In this document: piece after piece, positions 1-8,140 of the stretch
Layout: the number at the start of each line of letters is the position of its first letter
Numbering within the stretch: position 1 is the stretch's first letter
Assembly: GCA_002402465.1 (NCBI GenBank)
Contig: DHFW01000029.1
Coordinates: 719-11,983 of the forward strand
Reading direction: 5' to 3'
Length of the DNA: 11,265 nucleotides
From: Bacteroidales bacterium UBA4814
GTDB lineage: Bacteria; Bacteroidota; Bacteroidia; Bacteroidales; UBA7960
Made by a program: the position numbers and the translations under genes
The notes under the pieces: model-generated
Told to the model about the DNA's origin: nothing
The model's database searches: none
Seen by the model: only the letters and a program-made list of their open reading frames with translations

Positions 1-321
1 TACACCATGGCCCAGCTGAATTTTTCCTATTGCCACCGCAGCGACTTTTCTCTAACTTTTAAGCTTAAAAGCCCTCAGTTACAAAATTTTTCGCGTGCAG
101 GCTTTGACCTGATAATGGACCTAAGCCCTAACGATCTGTTTTTTATGAAGTTCCTGGCAGGGCTGTGCAATGCCACTTTTAAAGCTGGCACCTACACGGA
201 GGAGTATGTGGATCTGTACGACCTCATGATTCGTGAAAAGGATGACACTGGCATTCATGAATTGATAGAACACATGTTGCATTATTTGAAAATCATTAAC
301 CCCGCCCACAATGATCAGTAA
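1..321 (+). CDS. DUF6913-like protein, C-terminal part
   Basis: The reading frame is open at the left edge, so this is the end of a longer gene; the ATG at position 7 is probably internal. The visible part, about 106 residues, contains a segment of the type FDLIMDLS, then ATFKAG, then YDLMI, and ends with HYLKIIN. From memory this pattern fits the DUF6913 family of small Bacteroidota proteins, which often lie directly before dapA; no biochemical role is established for them. The stop codon lies 11 bases inside dapA, so the two are probably co-transcribed and translationally coupled. No signal peptide or membrane segment is visible in this part. The family call rests on recalled similarity and gene order and is moderately sure; that the frame is coding is more certain. 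Confidence 0.62.
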   Translation, partial: YTMAQLNFSYCHRSDFSLTFKLKSPQLQNFSRAGFDLIMDLSPNDLFFMKFLAGLCNATFKAGTYTEEYVDLYDLMIREKDDTGIHELIEHMLHYLKIINPAHNDQ

Positions 322-1210
322 ATTCAAAGGAACCGGTACGGCTATAGTCACCCCATTTCGCAAGGAAGGAAACATCGATTTCAAATCTTTTGAAGGGCTG
401 GTAGAGTACCAAATCAAAAATGGTATCAACTATATCGTGTTTATGGGCACCACCGGCGAGTCGGTGACACTGAACCGCGACGAACGCGCGGCGGTAATCA
501 ACATGGCCGTGGAGATTGTGGATGGCCGTGTGCCTGTGGTGATAGGCATTGGAGGAAATAACACTCAGGAGATTGTCAATTCCATAAAAGAAACTGATTT
601 TAACGGCATCGACGCCATCCTTTCCGTTAGCCCCTATTACAACAAACCCCAGCAAAAAGGTATTTTCAGGCATTACAAAACCATTGCCGGTGTCAGCCCT
701 GTGCCGGTGATCATTTACAACGTTCCTTCACGCACGGGCTCAAACATCACGGCCGAAACCACCCTTCAGCTGGCCCATGAGGTACCCAATATCATGGCCG
801 TGAAAGAAGCTTCGCGGGACCTCTGCCAGTGCGCACGGATTATCAGGGACAAGCCGGAAAACTTCCTGGTCATCTCGGGCGACGATGTTACTGCCCTTTC
901 ATTTATGGCTCTGGGCGGCGATGGCATTATTTCGGTAATATCAAACGCGCTGCCTGCCGAATTCTCTGCCTTGGTAAAGCACTGTCTTAGCAACGAATTT
1001 GAAAAAGCCCGGCAAATCAGCTTCAGGCTTATGGATATAATTGAAGGGATCTATGCTGATGGCAGTCCTTCGGGCGTTAAAGCCCTGCTCGAAATGAAAG
1101 GACTGTGCAACAATGTAGTAAGGCTGCCGCTGGTTAAGATCAACACAGCCTTGCAAAATCAGCTTGCACAAATGTTGCAGGCATTGGAAAACTCGCCTAT
1201 TCTAAAATAA
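311..1210 (+). CDS. dapA: 4-hydroxy-tetrahydrodipicolinate synthase
   Basis: This cytosolic enzyme condenses pyruvate with L-aspartate-4-semialdehyde, the first committed step towards diaminopimelate and lysine. The 299 residues match the usual length of the family and form one TIM barrel. The signature GTTGES lies at residues 46-51 (two threonines of the proton relay), YYNKP begins at 109 with the third relay tyrosine at 110, and YNVPSRTG begins at 136 with catalytic tyrosine 136 and substrate-binding arginine 141. The Schiff-base lysine is K165 in AVKEAS. The GGDGIISVISN segment (202-212) is also typical. The ATG overlaps the end of the preceding DUF6913-like gene by 11 bases, which supports this start and suggests coupling. 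No terminator is obvious in the 54 bases before the next gene. All key residues are present, so the gene should be functional. Confidence 0.97.
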   Translation: MISKFKGTGTAIVTPFRKEGNIDFKSFEGLVEYQIKNGINYIVFMGTTGESVTLNRDERAAVINMAVEIVDGRVPVVIGIGGNNTQEIVNSIKETDFNGIDAILSVSPYYNKPQQKGIFRHYKTIAGVSPVPVIIYNVPSRTGSNITAETTLQLAHEVPNIMAVKEASRDLCQCARIIRDKPENFLVISGDDVTALSFMALGGDGIISVISNALPAEFSALVKHCLSNEFEKARQISFRLMDIIEGIYADGSPSGVKALLEMKGLCNNVVRLPLVKINTALQNQLAQMLQALENSPILK

Positions 1211-1264
1211 TCTACATATTTACCCCCCAATTTACGGATTACTCATTCTTACTACATCTCTGTT

Positions 1265-4200
1265 TTGAAAAAGTTTGGTTTTGTTTTAATGCTGTTTTTC
1301 CTTAGCCTGAGCCTTGTTGCCCAGATGCCTTCAGGAAAGACTGCACAGGAATTTCTGCAACGCAAAGGGGAAGTGTATTTCTCTTTTGACATCCCCGAAG
1401 GGGAAAAGCTCGTTGAGGTCTTTAACATGATGAGCGTCGATAACCTTGACGGGAATACCGTTTATGCTTACGCCAATGCCAGCGAATTTGAACAGTTCCT
1501 CGCGTTGAACCTGCCTTACCAGGTGCTCGAGCACCCGGGCGATGTGAATGTTGATGCTTACATGAAAACATGGGAGGAACTCCAGACCAAGGATTTTACT
1601 GATACATGGGATTTTTACCCCACCTACGAGGCATATGTAAATTTAATGTCCTCTTTCGAGGAAGAGTATCCGGAATTGTGCGAGGTTTTTAACATTGGCT
1701 CAACAGTAATGGGGCGCAGCCTGTTGTTTGCCAAAATTTCGGCCAACGTAAATCAGCGCGAAGCCGAACCCCGCTTCATGTACACCTCTACCATGCACGG
1801 TGACGAAACAACGGGCTTTGTGCTATCCCTGAGGCTGATTCACTACCTCCTGAGCAACTACGGGACCAACGATGCCATTACTTATCTGCTCGACAATATG
1901 GAGATTTGGATCTGCCCCAACGAAAACCCTGATGGCACTTACCGGAGCAACAATAATACGGTGAGCGATGCCCGCAGGTACAATGCCAATAATGTGGACC
2001 TGAACCGGAACTATCCCAATCCTGTTTTTACCGAACAACTGCCTACACAGCCTGAAACCCAGGCAATGATGAGTTTTGTGGATACCATGAACTTCACCAT
2101 GTCGGCCAATATGCACGGAGGAATTGAACTTGTAAACTATCCGTTCGACAGCTGGAAAAGCAACATCCCGGCAAACCGGCACGCCGACCACAACTGGTGG
2201 TATTTCGTTTCGCGCGAGTATGCTGACACTGCCCAGTATTTCAGCCCCTCGGGTTATATGGATGACATGAACAATGGGGTAACGCATGGGGGGGACTGGT
2301 ATGTGGTAAACGGCAGCCGCCAGGATTATGTAACCTACTACGCCCGTGGGCGTGAACTCACCCTCGAGCTGAGCAATACAAAATTGCCCGCCGGATCGCA
2401 ATTGCCCGGATTCTGGAATTACAACTACCGCTCCCTGCTCAATTATATGAGGCAGGCCTTGTATGGCATCCATGGAACGGTTACCGACGCCACAACGGGC
2501 GAGCCTCTCGAGGCCATGATCGAAGTGCTTAACCACGACCAGAAAAATTCTGAAGTGTATTCCTTGCTTCCGTATGGAAACTTTCACCGGCCCATACTAG
2601 CAGGTACTTACAACCTGAAGGTGACCGCGCCTGGCTATCCGCCGTTGGAAGTAACCGGGGTTACCGTTCAAAACTATCAAACTGTTTTCCTTGATATCCA
2701 AATGGGTGGCAGCATCTATGCCGATTTCACCGCCGAGCCCATGTCTATTCCCCAGGGCGGCTATGTCGATTTTACCGACATTTCGCTGGGCGACATTACG
2801 CAGTGGGAGTGGAGCTTCGAAGGAGGCGAGCCGGCCCAGTCAACTGCTCAGCATCCCAAAAACATTGTTTTTCAAGAGGCCGGGCTGCATGCCGTTAGCC
2901 TGACCGTAAGTGATGGAACAGATACCGACACCCGGGTTAAAAATGCTTTTATTAATGTGCTGCCGGTTGCTGCCGATCAGAACCACCTGATGAGCAACGC
3001 CACGGTGGCTACCTGCGGCGGCAACTTCTACGATTCAGGCGGCCCCTCGGCAGAATATGGCAATAACGAGAACTACACCATGACTTTTGTGCCCGCCACA
3101 CAGGGCGACAGGCTCAAATTCACCTTTTCGCAGTTTTCCATTGAGGCCAACTCCTCCTGTTCTTACGATTGGTTAAAGATTTATAACGGGCCCGACAAAA
3201 GCGCACCCCTGATTGGCACTTTTTGCGGAAGTAATTCGCCAGGAATAATTACTTCTTCCCACACCTCGGGTGCCCTTACCTTTGAGTTTCATTCTGATGG
3301 CAGCGTAACAGGTGCTGGCTGGGCTGCCGCCATAAGCTGTGAACCATACAGCCGAAGGCTTTTTGTAGAAGTTTCCGGCGACGGTGGCTTTGACATGGCC
3401 GGTACGCCTATTAGTGGCAGCAACCCCTGGCAGTTTGCTTACGGCGAACAGGTTACTCTCACAGCCACAGCAGGCAGCTCTGTTTTCAGTGCCTGGGTAA
3501 TAAACGGTCAGCATTACACAACAGAAAGCATTGAGCTGGAACTGAACGAAAACTTAAATGTAGAGCTGGTGTTTACAAGCTTGGACGGGCCGGTTGCTGT
3601 TTTTGAACCTATGGAGCTCGACTTTGGTACCACAGCCCCGGATGCTGAAATTATGCGGGAACTAACCATTTCGAATACGGGTAATGAAATACTTACTGTG
3701 GTTTTTGAAGAGTTCACCGGCGATCCGGTATTTTTTGTAAGTTTTCCTACATTGAGTCCGTTTCAGGTTGCACCTGGTGAAAATTCTAAAGTGCCTTTTT
3801 CCTTCCTTCCCGCTGAAGTGGGAGAATATACCGGTCATGCCGTTTTCACTACAAATGATCCTGAAAGGCCTGATGTTATCATTTCTCTTTTGGGCAATGC
3901 AGTGCTTGAAGCTGCCATGCTGTTGGCCATAGAGCAGAATCTCGACTTTGGTCAGGTGCTTCTCGAGCAGTCATCACAACGTACCCTAAGCCTCCGTAAC
4001 TCCGGCAACATACCATTGGAAATCACCGAAGCGGTTTTCACCAATGAGGCCTTTTATACCACTGCCGATTTCCCGGTAACGGTTGAAGCCGGAGCATTTC
4101 TTTACCTTGAGTTGGAGTTTTCTCCCATAGAGGTTGGTAACTACCAATCTACCATCAGCTTTCAATCAAATGCCTTAAATAATGATGATGTTTTGGTTTC

Positions 4201-4516
4201 TTTAACGGGCATTGGCTTTTCTGACGTTTCTGTTGCAGAATTGGCAAAAAATGGTGTTTCGGCACGGCTGTATCCAAATCCCGTAAAGGAAAATACACTG
4301 CTAGAAGTGAGCCTGACAGAGCCCGGCCGCGTGAGAATAGGTCTGTACGATCTGGGCGGCACCATGGTGGGCAATGTTTTTGAAGGGCTTATGGATGCGG
4401 GCGTTAGCAGCCTTGAATTATCGGGCTTCACCGCGAATTTGCCATCTGGCATTTATTTGCTGCGCATCACCCACCCCAAAGGGATTACCACCTTACGGGT
4501 GGTGAATATCAGGTAA
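1265..4516 (+). CDS. Secreted M14 zinc carboxypeptidase with PKD, CUB and T9SS sorting domains
   Basis: This is a 1083-residue exported metallopeptidase, predicted to cleave C-terminal residues from proteins or peptides outside the cell. It starts at a TTG, chosen because a classic signal peptide follows at once (MKKFGFVLMLFFLS, cleavage near residue 19-20). Residues 25-110 look like a propeptide. The M14 domain covers about 115-400: zinc ligands H178 and E181 (HGDE), substrate-binding N247-R248 (DLNRNYP), third zinc ligand H284 (MHGG), and catalytic E368 (TLELS). Then come a carboxypeptidase regulatory-like domain (402-480), a PKD domain (484-566), a CUB domain (575-692, cysteines 584, 632, 654, 692), an unassigned beta-rich stretch (697-772) and two ASH/HYDIN-like repeats (about 774-880, 884-985). 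The end (999-1083, YPNPV... and SGIYLLRI) is a type A T9SS C-terminal domain, so the protein is probably exported through the outer membrane and anchored or released. The active site looks complete; the substrate is unknown. Confidence 0.93.
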   Translation: MKKFGFVLMLFFLSLSLVAQMPSGKTAQEFLQRKGEVYFSFDIPEGEKLVEVFNMMSVDNLDGNTVYAYANASEFEQFLALNLPYQVLEHPGDVNVDAYMKTWEELQTKDFTDTWDFYPTYEAYVNLMSSFEEEYPELCEVFNIGSTVMGRSLLFAKISANVNQREAEPRFMYTSTMHGDETTGFVLSLRLIHYLLSNYGTNDAITYLLDNMEIWICPNENPDGTYRSNNNTVSDARRYNANNVDLNRNYPNPVFTEQLPTQPETQAMMSFVDTMNFTMSANMHGGIELVNYPFDSWKSNIPANRHADHNWWYFVSREYADTAQYFSPSGYMDDMNNGVTHGGDWYVVNGSRQDYVTYYARGRELTLELSNTKLPAGSQLPGFWNYNYRSLLNYMRQALYGIHGTVTDATTGEPLEAMIEVLNHDQKNSEVYSLLPYGNFHRPILAGTYNLKVTAPGYPPLEVTGVTVQNYQTVFLDIQMGGSIYADFTAEPMSIPQGGYVDFTDISLGDITQWEWSFEGGEPAQSTAQHPKNIVFQEAGLHAVSLTVSDGTDTDTRVKNAFINVLPVAADQNHLMSNATVATCGGNFYDSGGPSAEYGNNENYTMTFVPATQGDRLKFTFSQFSIEANSSCSYDWLKIYNGPDKSAPLIGTFCGSNSPGIITSSHTSGALTFEFHSDGSVTGAGWAAAISCEPYSRRLFVEVSGDGGFDMAGTPISGSNPWQFAYGEQVTLTATAGSSVFSAWVINGQHYTTESIELELNENLNVELVFTSLDGPVAVFEPMELDFGTTAPDAEIMRELTISNTGNEILTVVFEEFTGDPVFFVSFPTLSPFQVAPGENSKVPFSFLPAEVGEYTGHAVFTTNDPERPDVIISLLGNAVLEAAMLLAIEQNLDFGQVLLEQSSQRTLSLRNSGNIPLEITEAVFTNEAFYTTADFPVTVEAGAFLYLELEFSPIEVGNYQSTISFQSNALNNDDVLVSLTGIGFSDVSVAELAKNGVSARLYPNPVKENTLLEVSLTEPGRVRIGLYDLGGTMVGNVFEGLMDAGVSSLELSGFTANLPSGIYLLRITHPKGITTLRVVNIR

Positions 4517-4540
4517 ATTTTTACCTGCCCCTACAGGGCG
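4511..4540 (+). terminator. Inverted repeats at the end of the M14 gene, possible terminator
   Basis: Two palindromes follow one another. AGGTAAA at 4511-4517 and TTTACCT at 4520-4526 form a perfect 7-bp inverted repeat that contains the stop codon of the peptidase gene (4514-4516). Next, TGCCC and GGGCG (4526-4530, 4536-4540) form a short GC-rich stem around CTACA. A T-run appears only at 4555-4561, too far for a textbook intrinsic terminator. The stems are directly visible; the terminator role is a guess. Confidence 0.35.
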
Positions 4541-4561
4541 AAAAATGTATGCTTATTTTTT

Positions 4562-4619
4562 AACCCGGGACGTTGCCCCGGGCTGAATTAATCTGGGCTT
4601 TCAGCCCGATAATCGTCCC
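4562..4619. repeat. Nested GC-rich palindromic intergenic repeat
   Basis: Several inverted repeats are nested here. CCCGGG occurs at 4564-4569 and 4577-4582. CGGGCTGA (4579-4586) is the exact reverse complement of TCAGCCCG (4601-4608). GGGCT (4595-4599) pairs with AGCCC (4603-4607). An outer pair GGGACG (4567-4572) and CGTCCC (4614-4619) closes the whole. As RNA or single-stranded DNA this could fold as a branched structure with alternative stems. It resembles dispersed intergenic palindromes that recur in Bacteroidota genomes; a second copy cannot be shown inside this window. It encodes no convincing protein. Confidence 0.6.
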
Positions 4620-4696
4620 AAATGGGAGTTTCAATTCAAACCAGTGAGTTCCCCAGGTTTATCAGAATCAGAAATTTTTGCATATAGGCTTGGTTT

Positions 4697-4790
4697 TCGT
4701 CCTGAAGGGACAATTTATTTCAACCCATGGCAAAGCGAAGCGGCGCCATGGGTAATATGTTTCCATGAAATATACGGGCTGCAAGCCCAG
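4697..4790. repeat. Second cluster of intergenic hairpins
   Basis: Three hairpins follow each other: GTCC/GGAC (4699-4702, 4708-4711, loop TGAAG); the strong ACCCATGGC/GCCATGGGT (4723-4731, 4745-4753, 9 bp perfect with a 13-base loop); and GGGCT/AGCCC (4776-4780, 4784-4788). The last shares its stem sequence with the hairpin at 4595-4607, so the two clusters are probably relatives. Together with the CTTTGCGTG repeats they fill the gene-free gap between the peptidase and the SPOR gene. The frame open at 4644-4841 is not credible as a gene. Confidence 0.55.
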
Positions 4791-4808
4791 CTTATTTTTT
4801 GCGGCTTT

Positions 4809-4840
4809 CTTTGCGTGTTTTCCTTTGCGTGCTTTGCGTG
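4809..4840. repeat. Three direct copies of CTTTGCGTG
   Basis: CTTTGCGTG occurs exactly at 4809-4817, 4823-4831 and 4832-4840; the last two are adjacent and the first is separated by 5 bases. An incomplete relative (TTTTTGCGG) precedes them. Similar CTTTGCGT runs are, from memory, frequent between genes in Bacteroidota; their origin and role are not known to me. The array ends 16 bases before the stop of the SPOR-domain gene on the other strand. Confidence 0.65.
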
Positions 4841-4856
4841 AAATGATTTTTCCTCG

Positions 4857-5258
4857 TTAATCCGTCTTGCGTATCAGCAGCCATGTGTCCGCATAAGGGG
4901 GATACTCCTCGCGGATTTGCAGCACCCTTGATCGGGCGTTGTCTTCACTGGTGAAAGAGTTGACCGACACCCGGTGAAAGCCCGTTTCCGAAAGCAGAAT
5001 TACAGGCGTGAAACCTTGTTGCCTTAGCGTTTCAGAAAAACGCTTGGCGTTGTCCTCGCTCTGAAAGCTGCCCATGATCACAAAATAGGTGTTGGTACCC
5101 TGGCTGATGTGGTCGGCTTCCTGGGTAAAGGTAAAACGTTCTTCGCGCACCGGGATATCGGCTTCGGCTCTTTCTGTTACTGGAAGCATTCTGTTCGACT
5201 TGCACGAGGTGGCGCCTATTGCCAGCGCCAGCATTATAAAAATGGCGGTTTTGTTCAT
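4857..5258 (-). CDS. SPOR-domain lipoprotein
   Basis: This 133-residue protein has a lipoprotein signal peptide: a hydrophobic stretch at 4-17 followed by the lipobox ATSC with the lipidated cysteine at 19. A low-complexity linker (20-56) leads to a SPOR domain at about 58-130, seen as YFVIMGSFQSEDNAKRF, then GFHRVSV near residues 93-99 and a second SEDNARSRV helix. SPOR domains bind denuded glycan strands of peptidoglycan, often at the division septum, so the protein is probably anchored in the inner leaflet of the outer membrane and reaches the cell wall. It may help in division or wall remodelling, but no enzyme domain is present. It lies 75 bases downstream of valS on the same strand, with a hairpin between them, so it may have its own promoter or receive read-through. 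The start is fixed by the signal peptide. Confidence 0.88.
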   Translation of the reverse strand: MNKTAIFIMLALAIGATSCKSNRMLPVTERAEADIPVREERFTFTQEADHISQGTNTYFVIMGSFQSEDNAKRFSETLRQQGFTPVILLSETGFHRVSVNSFTSEDNARSRVLQIREEYPPYADTWLLIRKTD

Positions 5259-5310
5259 TCTTTTGGGGGTTTTAAAATCACGTGAAGATAATCAGAAAAC
5301 AGATACTGTA

Positions 5311-5359
5311 AACAAAGCTGAAAGCCTGAGCAACTAATTCTTTTTCAGGTTTTTCAGCT
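5311..5359 (-). terminator. Likely intrinsic terminator of valS
   Basis: Read on the minus strand, AGCTGAAA (5359-5352) and TTTCAGCT (5323-5316) form a perfect 8-bp stem. Inside it CCTGA/TCAGG (5349-5345, 5329-5325) adds five more pairs after a small bulge, leaving a loop of about 15 bases. A T-rich stretch, TTGTTTAC, follows. The structure spans the valS stop codon (5334-5336). It would end or attenuate transcription before the SPOR gene. Confidence 0.5.
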
Positions 5360-7967
5360 GCGCTTCAATTACGCTGATGCGTGCCTGTGCATCAGCCTGC
5401 TTCTTGCGTTCCATGGCCACCACCTTCTCGGGTGCCCCTGCCACAAAGCGCTCGTTCGAGAGCTTCTTTTCGACCGTGGCCAGAAAGCCCTGATAGTATT
5501 TCAGGTCGGCTTCCAGCTTTTCTATTTCAGCGCCGATATCCACGTTTTCGGAAAGCGGAATGTAAAACTCGGTGCTGCGCAGAATTATGGTAAACACATT
5601 GGCCGGTTTTTCTTCCACGTATGCCAGTTTGCTCAGGTTGCACATCTTGGCCACGGTGCTGTCGAAGGTGGTGTCGGGCTTTTCATCATGATTTTTCTTG
5701 ATGTAAAGCTCCAGGCTGTTCTTAAAGGCAATGTTCTTTTCCTGCCTGAAGTTGCGAATGGCCATGATCACCTCTTCGGCAAATTCAAAGCCTTTGAGGA
5801 TATCTTTTTTGAAAGATCCGCCTTTGGGGAAGGGTGCGATCACAATGCTTTCCGGATCGCTGTCCTTACGCAGGCGCTGGTAAATCTCTTCGGTGATAAA
5901 AGGCATATAGGGATGCAGCAGGCGCAGCAGCTCGTCGAAAAAGCCGATGGTGGCTTCGTAGGTTTTGGCATCGATGGGTTGCTGGTAGGCGGGCTTCACC
6001 ATTTCGAGATACCATGAGCAAAAATCGTCCCATATCAACTTGTAGATGCTCAGCAAGGCATCGGCAATCCTGAACTTGTTCAGGTGGTCGTTAATGGTTT
6101 TGATGTGCTGATTCACATTGGCATGGAACCATTCAATGGCCACCTGTGCCGTGTCAGGCTGCGGAATGTTCGGGTCAACGGTCCAGCTTTGAGTGAGGCG
6201 GAAGGCGTTCCATATCTTGTTGGAGAAGTTGCGTCCCTGCTCGCAAAGTGCCTCGTCGAACAGCAGGTCGTTTCCGGCCGGCGATGAGAACAGCATGCCC
6301 ACGCGCACCCCGTCGGCGCCGTATTTCTCTATCAGTTCCAGGGGGTCGGGCGAGTTGCCCAGCGACTTCGACATTTTGCGGCCCAGCTTGTCGCGCACGA
6401 TTCCCGTAAGGTACACATTTTTGAATGGGATTTCCTTGCGGTACTCTAGCCCGGCCATGATCATGCGTGCCACCCAGAAGAAAAGGATTTCGGGCGCGGT
6501 CACAAGGTCGTTGGTGGGGTAGTAGTATTTAATGTCGGGATTATCAGGATGAATAATGCCATCGAACACTGAAATAGGCCACAGCCATGAGCTGAACCAG
6601 GTGTCGAGCACATCTTCGTCTTGCCGAAGGTCGGCGGCCTGGAGCCTGGGATCGTGCTGGCGGGCCAGCTCAAGCGCCTCTTCGGCATTAATGGCAACCA
6701 CGATGTTGCCATCGGGCAAGTACCAGGCAGGAATACGATGCCCCCACCACAGCTGCCGGCTGATACACCAGTCGCGCACGTTCTCCATCCAGTGCTTGTA
6801 AGTGTTCTTAAATTTGGGCGGGTAAAATTTTACGGTGTCGTTCATGACCACCTCCAGGGCTGGCTTGGCCATTTCTTCCATTTTCAGGAACCACTGCAGC
6901 GAAAGTTTGGGTTCAATCACCTCGTCGGTGCGCTCCGAAAAGCCCACGTTGTTGGTGATCACCTCGGTCTTCACCAGGTGACCTTTCTCTTCCAGCGCTT
7001 TGGCAATCTTTTCGCGCACCACAAAGCGGTCTTCGCCAATGTAAATTTGGGCGCTCTCGTTCAGGGTGCCATTGGGATTGAAGATATCGATGCTGGGCAG
7101 GTTGTGCTTAATGCCCAGGTTGTAGTCGTTTATGTCGTGCGCGGGGGTAACCTTAAGCGCGCCGGTGCCGAATTCGCGGTCCACATATTCGTCGAAGATA
7201 AAGGGCACGGGGCGGTTGATCAGCGGCACCAGGGCCTTCTTGCCCTTCAGGTGCTGGTAGCGCGGGTCATCGGGGTGCACGCAAATGCCGGTATCGCCCA
7301 AGATGGTTTCTGGACGGGTGGTGGCAATGGTCACGTAATCATCGTCGGTGCCTTCAATGCGGTATCGCAGGTAGTAGAATTTCGACTGCAGCTCCTTGTA
7401 GATCACCTCTTCGTCCGAAAGGGCCGTGAGCGCTTTAGGGTCCCAGTTTACCATGCGCACGCCACGGTAAATCAGGCCTTTTTTATACAGGTCAACAAAC
7501 ACGGCGATCACCGAGTCAGACAGTTTAGGGTCCATGGTAAAGGCCGTGCGGTCCCAGTCGCAGCTTGCGCCCAGCTTCTTGAGCTGCTCCAGTATGATGC
7601 CCCCGTGCTTCTCTTTCCATTCCCAGGCATGGGCCATAAATTCTTCGCGGCTCAGGTCCGACTTGTCTATGCCTTCTTCCTTGAGTTTGGCCACCACCTT
7701 GGCTTCGGTGGCAATGGAGGCGTGGTCGGTGCCGGGCAGCCAGCAGGCATTAAAGCCCTGCATGCGCGCGCGCCGCACCAGCACATCCTGTATGGTGTTG
7801 TTGAGCATGTGGCCCATGTGAAGCACCCCTGTAACGTTGGGCGGCGGAATCACTATGGTGAAAGGCTCGCGCTCGTCGGGCTCCGATTTAAAATAGCCCT
7901 TCTCGAGCCACCACGCATACCACTTGTCCTCAGCCCCTTTCGGGGAGTATTGCTTGGGAATTTCCAT
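5334..7967 (-). CDS. valS: Valyl-tRNA synthetase
   Basis: This class I aminoacyl-tRNA synthetase attaches valine to tRNA(Val) in the cytosol and edits mischarged threonine. The protein is 877 residues, normal for the family. The HIGH-type motif is HMGH at 50-53, after PPPNVTG. The editing (CP1) domain shows TTRPET (216-221) and GTGALKVTPAHD (267-278). Catalytic-core motifs follow (WCISRQLWWGHRIPAWY 400-416; DVLDTWFSS 452-460), and KMSKS lies at 531-535. An anticodon-binding helical domain follows, and the C-terminal 65 or so residues form the coiled coil typical of ValRS. The frame stays open to 8120, but the start MEIPKQYSPKGAEDKWY at 7967 was chosen because family similarity begins there and a promoter -7 box at 8007-8014 lies inside the upstream extension. 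The gene is complete, with no frameshift. Confidence 0.97.
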   Translation of the reverse strand: MEIPKQYSPKGAEDKWYAWWLEKGYFKSEPDEREPFTIVIPPPNVTGVLHMGHMLNNTIQDVLVRRARMQGFNACWLPGTDHASIATEAKVVAKLKEEGIDKSDLSREEFMAHAWEWKEKHGGIILEQLKKLGASCDWDRTAFTMDPKLSDSVIAVFVDLYKKGLIYRGVRMVNWDPKALTALSDEEVIYKELQSKFYYLRYRIEGTDDDYVTIATTRPETILGDTGICVHPDDPRYQHLKGKKALVPLINRPVPFIFDEYVDREFGTGALKVTPAHDINDYNLGIKHNLPSIDIFNPNGTLNESAQIYIGEDRFVVREKIAKALEEKGHLVKTEVITNNVGFSERTDEVIEPKLSLQWFLKMEEMAKPALEVVMNDTVKFYPPKFKNTYKHWMENVRDWCISRQLWWGHRIPAWYLPDGNIVVAINAEEALELARQHDPRLQAADLRQDEDVLDTWFSSWLWPISVFDGIIHPDNPDIKYYYPTNDLVTAPEILFFWVARMIMAGLEYRKEIPFKNVYLTGIVRDKLGRKMSKSLGNSPDPLELIEKYGADGVRVGMLFSSPAGNDLLFDEALCEQGRNFSNKIWNAFRLTQSWTVDPNIPQPDTAQVAIEWFHANVNQHIKTINDHLNKFRIADALLSIYKLIWDDFCSWYLEMVKPAYQQPIDAKTYEATIGFFDELLRLLHPYMPFITEEIYQRLRKDSDPESIVIAPFPKGGSFKKDILKGFEFAEEVIMAIRNFRQEKNIAFKNSLELYIKKNHDEKPDTTFDSTVAKMCNLSKLAYVEEKPANVFTIILRSTEFYIPLSENVDIGAEIEKLEADLKYYQGFLATVEKKLSNERFVAGAPEKVVAMERKKQADAQARISVIEAQLKNLKKN

Positions 7968-8006
7968 ATCAAAAAAAATCAGTCGGTTATTTGCAAAAAA
8001 ACCCTG

Positions 8007-8014
8007 CAAAGGTA
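8007..8014 (-). promoter_or_regulatory. Bacteroidota-type -7 promoter box for valS
   Basis: On the minus strand the octamer TACCTTTG matches the Bacteroidota sigma-ABfr consensus TAnnTTTG. It lies 40 bases before the valS ATG, predicting a transcript start near 8000 and a leader of about 33 bases. No clear -33 TTTG box is visible at the usual spacing, which keeps confidence moderate. Confidence 0.5.
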
Positions 8015-8140
8015 AAAAAAAATGGGCTGAGAATGGGAGGAGAGGTGCATTTCTGCGGGGCCGAAAATCCCCTGGCAAACAAGCTTGGTATGGTCGCTTG
8101 CGCTGAAAAATAAACGCCATAAAATGCCGGTCTTTTACCT

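Noticed and set aside
1823..2587. 254-codon frame on the minus strand
   Set aside because: Antisense to the M14 catalytic domain, with no recognisable motif; a shadow of the real gene.
4809..4840. CTTTGCGTG copies as a CRISPR array
   Set aside because: The units are 9 bases with no regular spacers, far too short for CRISPR repeats.
4644..4841. 65-codon frame in the intergenic gap
   Set aside because: It runs through palindromes and the CTTTGCGTG repeats, so its translation is explained by repeat DNA.
6621..8015. Long open frame (464 codons) on the plus strand
   Set aside because: It lies wholly antisense to valS, which has all its motifs; the translation is rich in H, V and G as expected from a reversed GC-rich gene and resembles no family.
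7968..8120. 51-residue N-terminal extension of valS
   Set aside because: It is not similar to valyl-tRNA synthetases and contains the likely -7 box at 8007-8014; MEIPKQYSP at 7967 is the normal family start.
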